From Desemzia sp045528445 (GTDB lineage Bacteria > Bacillota > Bacilli > Lactobacillales > Carnobacteriaceae): a DNA stretch of 64,000 bases. The stretch lies in assembly GCF_045528445.1 (NCBI RefSeq), contig NZ_JBGQQU010000017.1, positions 1-64,000 on the forward strand, read 5' to 3'. Under the pieces are notes generated by a model. That model did no database searches. It was not told the DNA's origin and saw nothing but the letters and a program-made list of their open reading frames with translations. This document shows positions 61,284 to 64,000 of the stretch, in pieces. The first letter of the stretch is position 1. The number at the start of each line of letters is the position of its first letter. Both the position numbers and the translations under genes were made by a program.

Positions 61284-62255
61284 ATGCAGAAAGTGAGAAA
61301 AGCCGTTATCCCAGCTGCTGGGTTAGGGACAAGGTTTTTACCTGCAACAAAAGCAATGGCAAAAGAAATGTTGCCGATTGTAGATAAACCAACGATTCAA
61401 TTTATTGTTGAAGAAGCGATCAATTCAGGTATTGAAGATATCTTGATTATTACGGGCAAAAGCAAACGTCCTATTGAAGATCATTTCGACTCTAATATTG
61501 AGTTGGAAGAAAATTTGCGGGAAAAAGAAAAATTTGAATTATTGAAAATAGTTGAAGAAACTATCGGGTTAAACTTGTTTTTCGTCCGACAATCTTATCC
61601 TAAGGGTTTAGGAGACGCTGTGCTTCATGCTAAAGCCTTTGTTGGAAACGAACCTTTTGTAGTGATGTTAGGTGATGATATCATGGAAGATGAAGTTCCA
61701 TTAACTAAACAATTGATTGATCAATATGAAAAAACACATGCGTCTAATATAGCTGTGATGAAAGTTCCTCATGAAGATACGTCGAAATATGGAATTATTG
61801 ATCCAGAAGCACAAATTGAAGAAGGTTTGTACAATGTTAAACGATTTGTGGAGAAACCAGATCCTAAAGATGCACCAAGCGATTTAGCGATTATTGGACG
61901 TTACTTATTGACACCGGAAATTTTTGAGCTATTGGAAAATCAAAAACCTGGAGCTGGTAATGAGATCCAATTGACAGATGCAATCGATAATTTAAACAAA
62001 ACGCAACGCGTTTTTGCTCATGAGTTTAAAGGTGAGCGTTATGACGTTGGAGATAAATTTGGTTTTATGAAAACCAGTATTCAATATGGGCTAAGACATG
62101 AACAAATCAAAGATGATTTGCGAGCTTATATTAAAGATTTGGCTACAGAATTAGAGGCTGAAGACAATGAAAAAGCCATTGAAGAAATTGAAGAAGTGGT
62201 GAAAGAAAAAGTCGAAGAGAAGAAAGAAGAACTAAAAGAAAACAAAGAAAATTAA
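61284..62255 (+). CDS. galU: UTP-glucose-1-phosphate uridylyltransferase with acidic C-terminal extension
   Basis: Makes UDP-glucose for glycolipids, wall polymers and galactose use. The 323-residue protein has the nucleotide-binding start PAAGLGTRFLPATKAMAKEM, VDKPTIQFIVEEA, VMLGDDIM, FVEKPDP and GERYDVGDKFGFM. GalU is usually about 290-305 residues; the last 40 residues here are an added Glu/Lys-rich helix (EAEDNEKAIEEIEEVVKEK and on). An in-frame ATG at 61266 is inside the spacer; GGAGGAGG marks 61284. Confidence 0.94.
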   Translation: MQKVRKAVIPAAGLGTRFLPATKAMAKEMLPIVDKPTIQFIVEEAINSGIEDILIITGKSKRPIEDHFDSNIELEENLREKEKFELLKIVEETIGLNLFFVRQSYPKGLGDAVLHAKAFVGNEPFVVMLGDDIMEDEVPLTKQLIDQYEKTHASNIAVMKVPHEDTSKYGIIDPEAQIEEGLYNVKRFVEKPDPKDAPSDLAIIGRYLLTPEIFELLENQKPGAGNEIQLTDAIDNLNKTQRVFAHEFKGERYDVGDKFGFMKTSIQYGLRHEQIKDDLRAYIKDLATELEAEDNEKAIEEIEEVVKEKVEEKKEELKENKEN

Positions 62256-62268
62256 ATAAGTTTACTGT

Positions 62269-62300
62269 AAAAGAGATGAGTTTTCCGCTCATCTCTTTTG
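62269..62300 (+). terminator. Rho-independent terminator after galU
   Basis: AAAAGAGATGAG (62269-62280) pairs with CTCATCTCTTTT (62288-62299). Confidence 0.85.
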
Positions 62301-62487
62301 CGTGAACAAAAGCTGTGCAGCAGATTGAACTTGTGTTGAAAAGCGAGGACATCTATCAAATATAGTGGGATTGTGCTATAATAGATGTTAATATAAAAAT
62401 GATTCGAGTGTAAAAATACTCTAAATTGACAAGGATAGCGTTCTTTTTTAAGGATGTATAAACGGAGCAACAGAGAGGAGTAGAACG

Positions 62488-62913
62488 ATGTCTAATAAAA
62501 ATGGTCAAGCAGAAATCATTAAAATAAATCCCAATGCTGATTTTTATTTCAATAGAGCTTGGGAAGCGTTTGATAAAAATAACTTAGAACATTCATTAAA
62601 ATATTTTCAACGAGCTACTTCTCTTGCGGATAATGATGTAGATAGAGAGTTCGGACAATGCCAAACAGCATTGATTTATCAACATCTTGGACATTTTCAA
62701 AAATCCTGTGATCTGATCGATGAATTGATCCAAAAAGGCAGTGAAAATTATCCAGAAGTTCATTATTTTCAAGCCAATAATTATGCTTTTTTAGGAGATT
62801 ATGGCAAAGCTTTAAAGTGTACGCAAATGTATTTGTATTTGGTGCCTACAGGTGAATATAAAGAAGAGGCTGAAGAATTTCAAAAGGATTTGGAAGAAGA
62901 ATTGAACATTTAA
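62488..62913 (+). CDS. Small tetratricopeptide-repeat protein
   Basis: A 141-residue soluble TPR protein with about three repeats (NADFYFNRAWEAFDKNNLEHSLKYFQRA; QTALIYQHLGHFQKSCDLIDELI; YFQANNYAFLGDYGKALKCTQMYL, each quoted in part). A partner-binding role is likely; its partner is unknown. A TPR gene (yvcD) also stands before trxB in Bacillus. An extended -10, TGCTATAAT, near 62377-62385 starts its transcript. GAGAGGAG precedes the ATG. Confidence 0.82.
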   Translation: MSNKNGQAEIIKINPNADFYFNRAWEAFDKNNLEHSLKYFQRATSLADNDVDREFGQCQTALIYQHLGHFQKSCDLIDELIQKGSENYPEVHYFQANNYAFLGDYGKALKCTQMYLYLVPTGEYKEEAEEFQKDLEEELNI

Positions 62914-63020
62914 TGACGGCACAATCAATTGACTTCTAAAAAGTAAGCAAAATTCTAGTGTTTTCTGGTTATTTTAGTTACAGTAAAAAAAGAGAATTTG
63001 ATAAATAGGGAGAATGAGCT

Positions 63021-63989
63021 ATGGAATTAACAAAAATTGAAAAGATTTATGATGTCATCATTATTGGAGCTGGTCCAGGAGGGATGACAGCTGCGCTATA
63101 TGCGTCTCGTTCCAATTTAGATACATTGATATTAGAACGTGGAATTCCTGGTGGACAATTGAACAATACAGCAGAAATTGAAAACTACCCTGGTTTCAAT
63201 AGTATTTTAGGACCTGATTTGTCCAATAAAATGTTTGAAAGTGCTAAACAATTTGGTGCTGAATATGCTTATGGTGATGTAAAAGAAGTGACGAACGGAA
63301 AAGAATACAAAACAATCGTTGCTGGTAAGAAAGAGTACAAAACTCGTGCAATTATCATTGCTACAGGAGCAGAACATCGTAAACTGGGTGTAGACGGCGA
63401 AACAGAATACAATGGTCGTGGAGTGTCTTATTGTGCTGTGTGTGATGGAGCATTTTTCCGAAACAAACATTTAGTAGTGGTTGGTGGAGGAGATTCAGCA
63501 GTTGAGGAAGGAACGTATTTAACTCAATTCGCAGATAAAGTAACGATTATTCATCGTCGTAATGAATTGCGTGCGCAAAAGATTTTACAAGATCGTGCTT
63601 TTAAAAATGATAAAGTTGAGTTTATCTGGGATTCTACCGTAGAAGAAGTCTATGGGGATGATATGAAAGTTACAGGTGTAAAAATAAAAAATGTTCATAC
63701 CGGAGAAGTGATGGACTTCATGGCAGATGGTACATTTGTCTATGTTGGCTTGATTCCAAACTCTGAAAAGTTCCGTGCATTAGGTATCACGGATGAAGAA
63801 GGTTGGATCGAAACAGATGAAAGAATGGAAACAAGAGTTCCAGGTATTTTCGCTGTTGGGGATGTTCGTAAAACGCCATTGCGTCAAGTGGCAACAGCTG
63901 TTGGTGATGGAAGTTTGGCAGGTCAACAAGCCTTCAATTATGTGGAAGAATTAAAAGATTCAGTTGAATCTGAAAAAGTAAGTGGCTAA
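63021..63989 (+). CDS. trxB: Thioredoxin reductase
   Basis: Passes electrons from NADPH through FAD to thioredoxin. The 322-residue protein has the FAD motif IIGAGPGGMTAALYASR near the start, the redox centre CAVCDG, the NADPH motif VVGGGDSAVEEGTYL, HRRNELRAQ and GIFAVGDVRKTPLRQ. GGGAGAATGAGCT precedes the ATG. It is complete; 11 bases remain to the window end. Confidence 0.97.
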   Translation: MELTKIEKIYDVIIIGAGPGGMTAALYASRSNLDTLILERGIPGGQLNNTAEIENYPGFNSILGPDLSNKMFESAKQFGAEYAYGDVKEVTNGKEYKTIVAGKKEYKTRAIIIATGAEHRKLGVDGETEYNGRGVSYCAVCDGAFFRNKHLVVVGGGDSAVEEGTYLTQFADKVTIIHRRNELRAQKILQDRAFKNDKVEFIWDSTVEEVYGDDMKVTGVKIKNVHTGEVMDFMADGTFVYVGLIPNSEKFRALGITDEEGWIETDERMETRVPGIFAVGDVRKTPLRQVATAVGDGSLAGQQAFNYVEELKDSVESEKVSG

Positions 63990-64000
63990 TAAAAAAGGAT

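Noticed and set aside
1..64000. tRNA and rRNA genes
   Set aside because: No TTCGAATC-type T-arm with an acceptor stem and no rRNA-like stretch was seen in any intergenic region on either strand.

Overview
The window is a low-GC Gram-positive chromosome segment, most likely from the Lactobacillales and probably Carnobacteriaceae or a close relative. The taxonomic call is an inference from gene order and family types: yigZ/LCP/tagO, comFA-comFC-hpf-secA-prfB-ftsEX-minJ, yvlB-C-D/hprK/lgt/ppaX/gpsA/galU and TPR/trxB. This order resembles the Bacillus subtilis yv- region with lactic-acid-bacterium changes. I found no tRNA or rRNA gene, CRISPR array, prophage or intact insertion sequence.

Layout. 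1-9 kb holds a CIRCE-controlled hsp20, a DUF1576 membrane protein, a MATE exporter, rsuA, a short-chain dehydrogenase, a methyltransferase, and a two-gene unit with a ComEC-like surface lipoprotein ending in a ComEA-like helix-hairpin-helix domain. 9-15 kb holds NAD salvage (pncB, nadE) and N-acetylglucosamine use (nagA-nagB-nagR with a likely NagR operator). 15-24 kb holds a coiled-coil protein, DegV, YigZ, two LytR-CpsA-Psr proteins flanking tagO, comFA/comFC and hpf. 24-34 kb holds secA, prfB with its programmed frameshift, ftsE-ftsX, a PcsB/CwlO-like hydrolase and a MinJ-like PDZ protein.

33-47 kb is the phosphate block: phoP-phoR followed by two complete Pst systems, pstS1-C1-A1-B1-phoU1 and pstS2-C2-A2-B2-B3-phoU2. 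TTTACA repeats that look like PhoP boxes precede both pstS genes, and a reverse-oriented pair precedes the minJ-phoPR unit. PstS1 has its two lobe halves in the opposite order from PstS2, so it looks circularly permuted.

46-64 kb holds a zinc-type ArsR regulator with a cation diffusion facilitator that carries an N-terminal HMA domain and a His-rich linker; a YfbR-like HD protein; uvrA behind a LexA box; a TetR plus ABC exporter in the order of the lactococcal heme exporter hrtRBA; the yvlB-C-D-like envelope genes; hprK-lgt-ppaX-gpsA-galU; and a TPR protein with trxB.

The most unusual material is between genes: a seven-copy tandem array of 41-bp hairpin units (5056-5342); a family of about 120-125-bp stem-loop elements with conserved flanks and covarying arms, two in tandem after the dehydrogenase (6351-6600) and one plus a fragment inside the second pst operon (43991-44170); and a fragment resembling the 5' end of a group II intron (31710-31812). 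All coordinates, motifs and pairings were read by eye; no database search or folding program was run.
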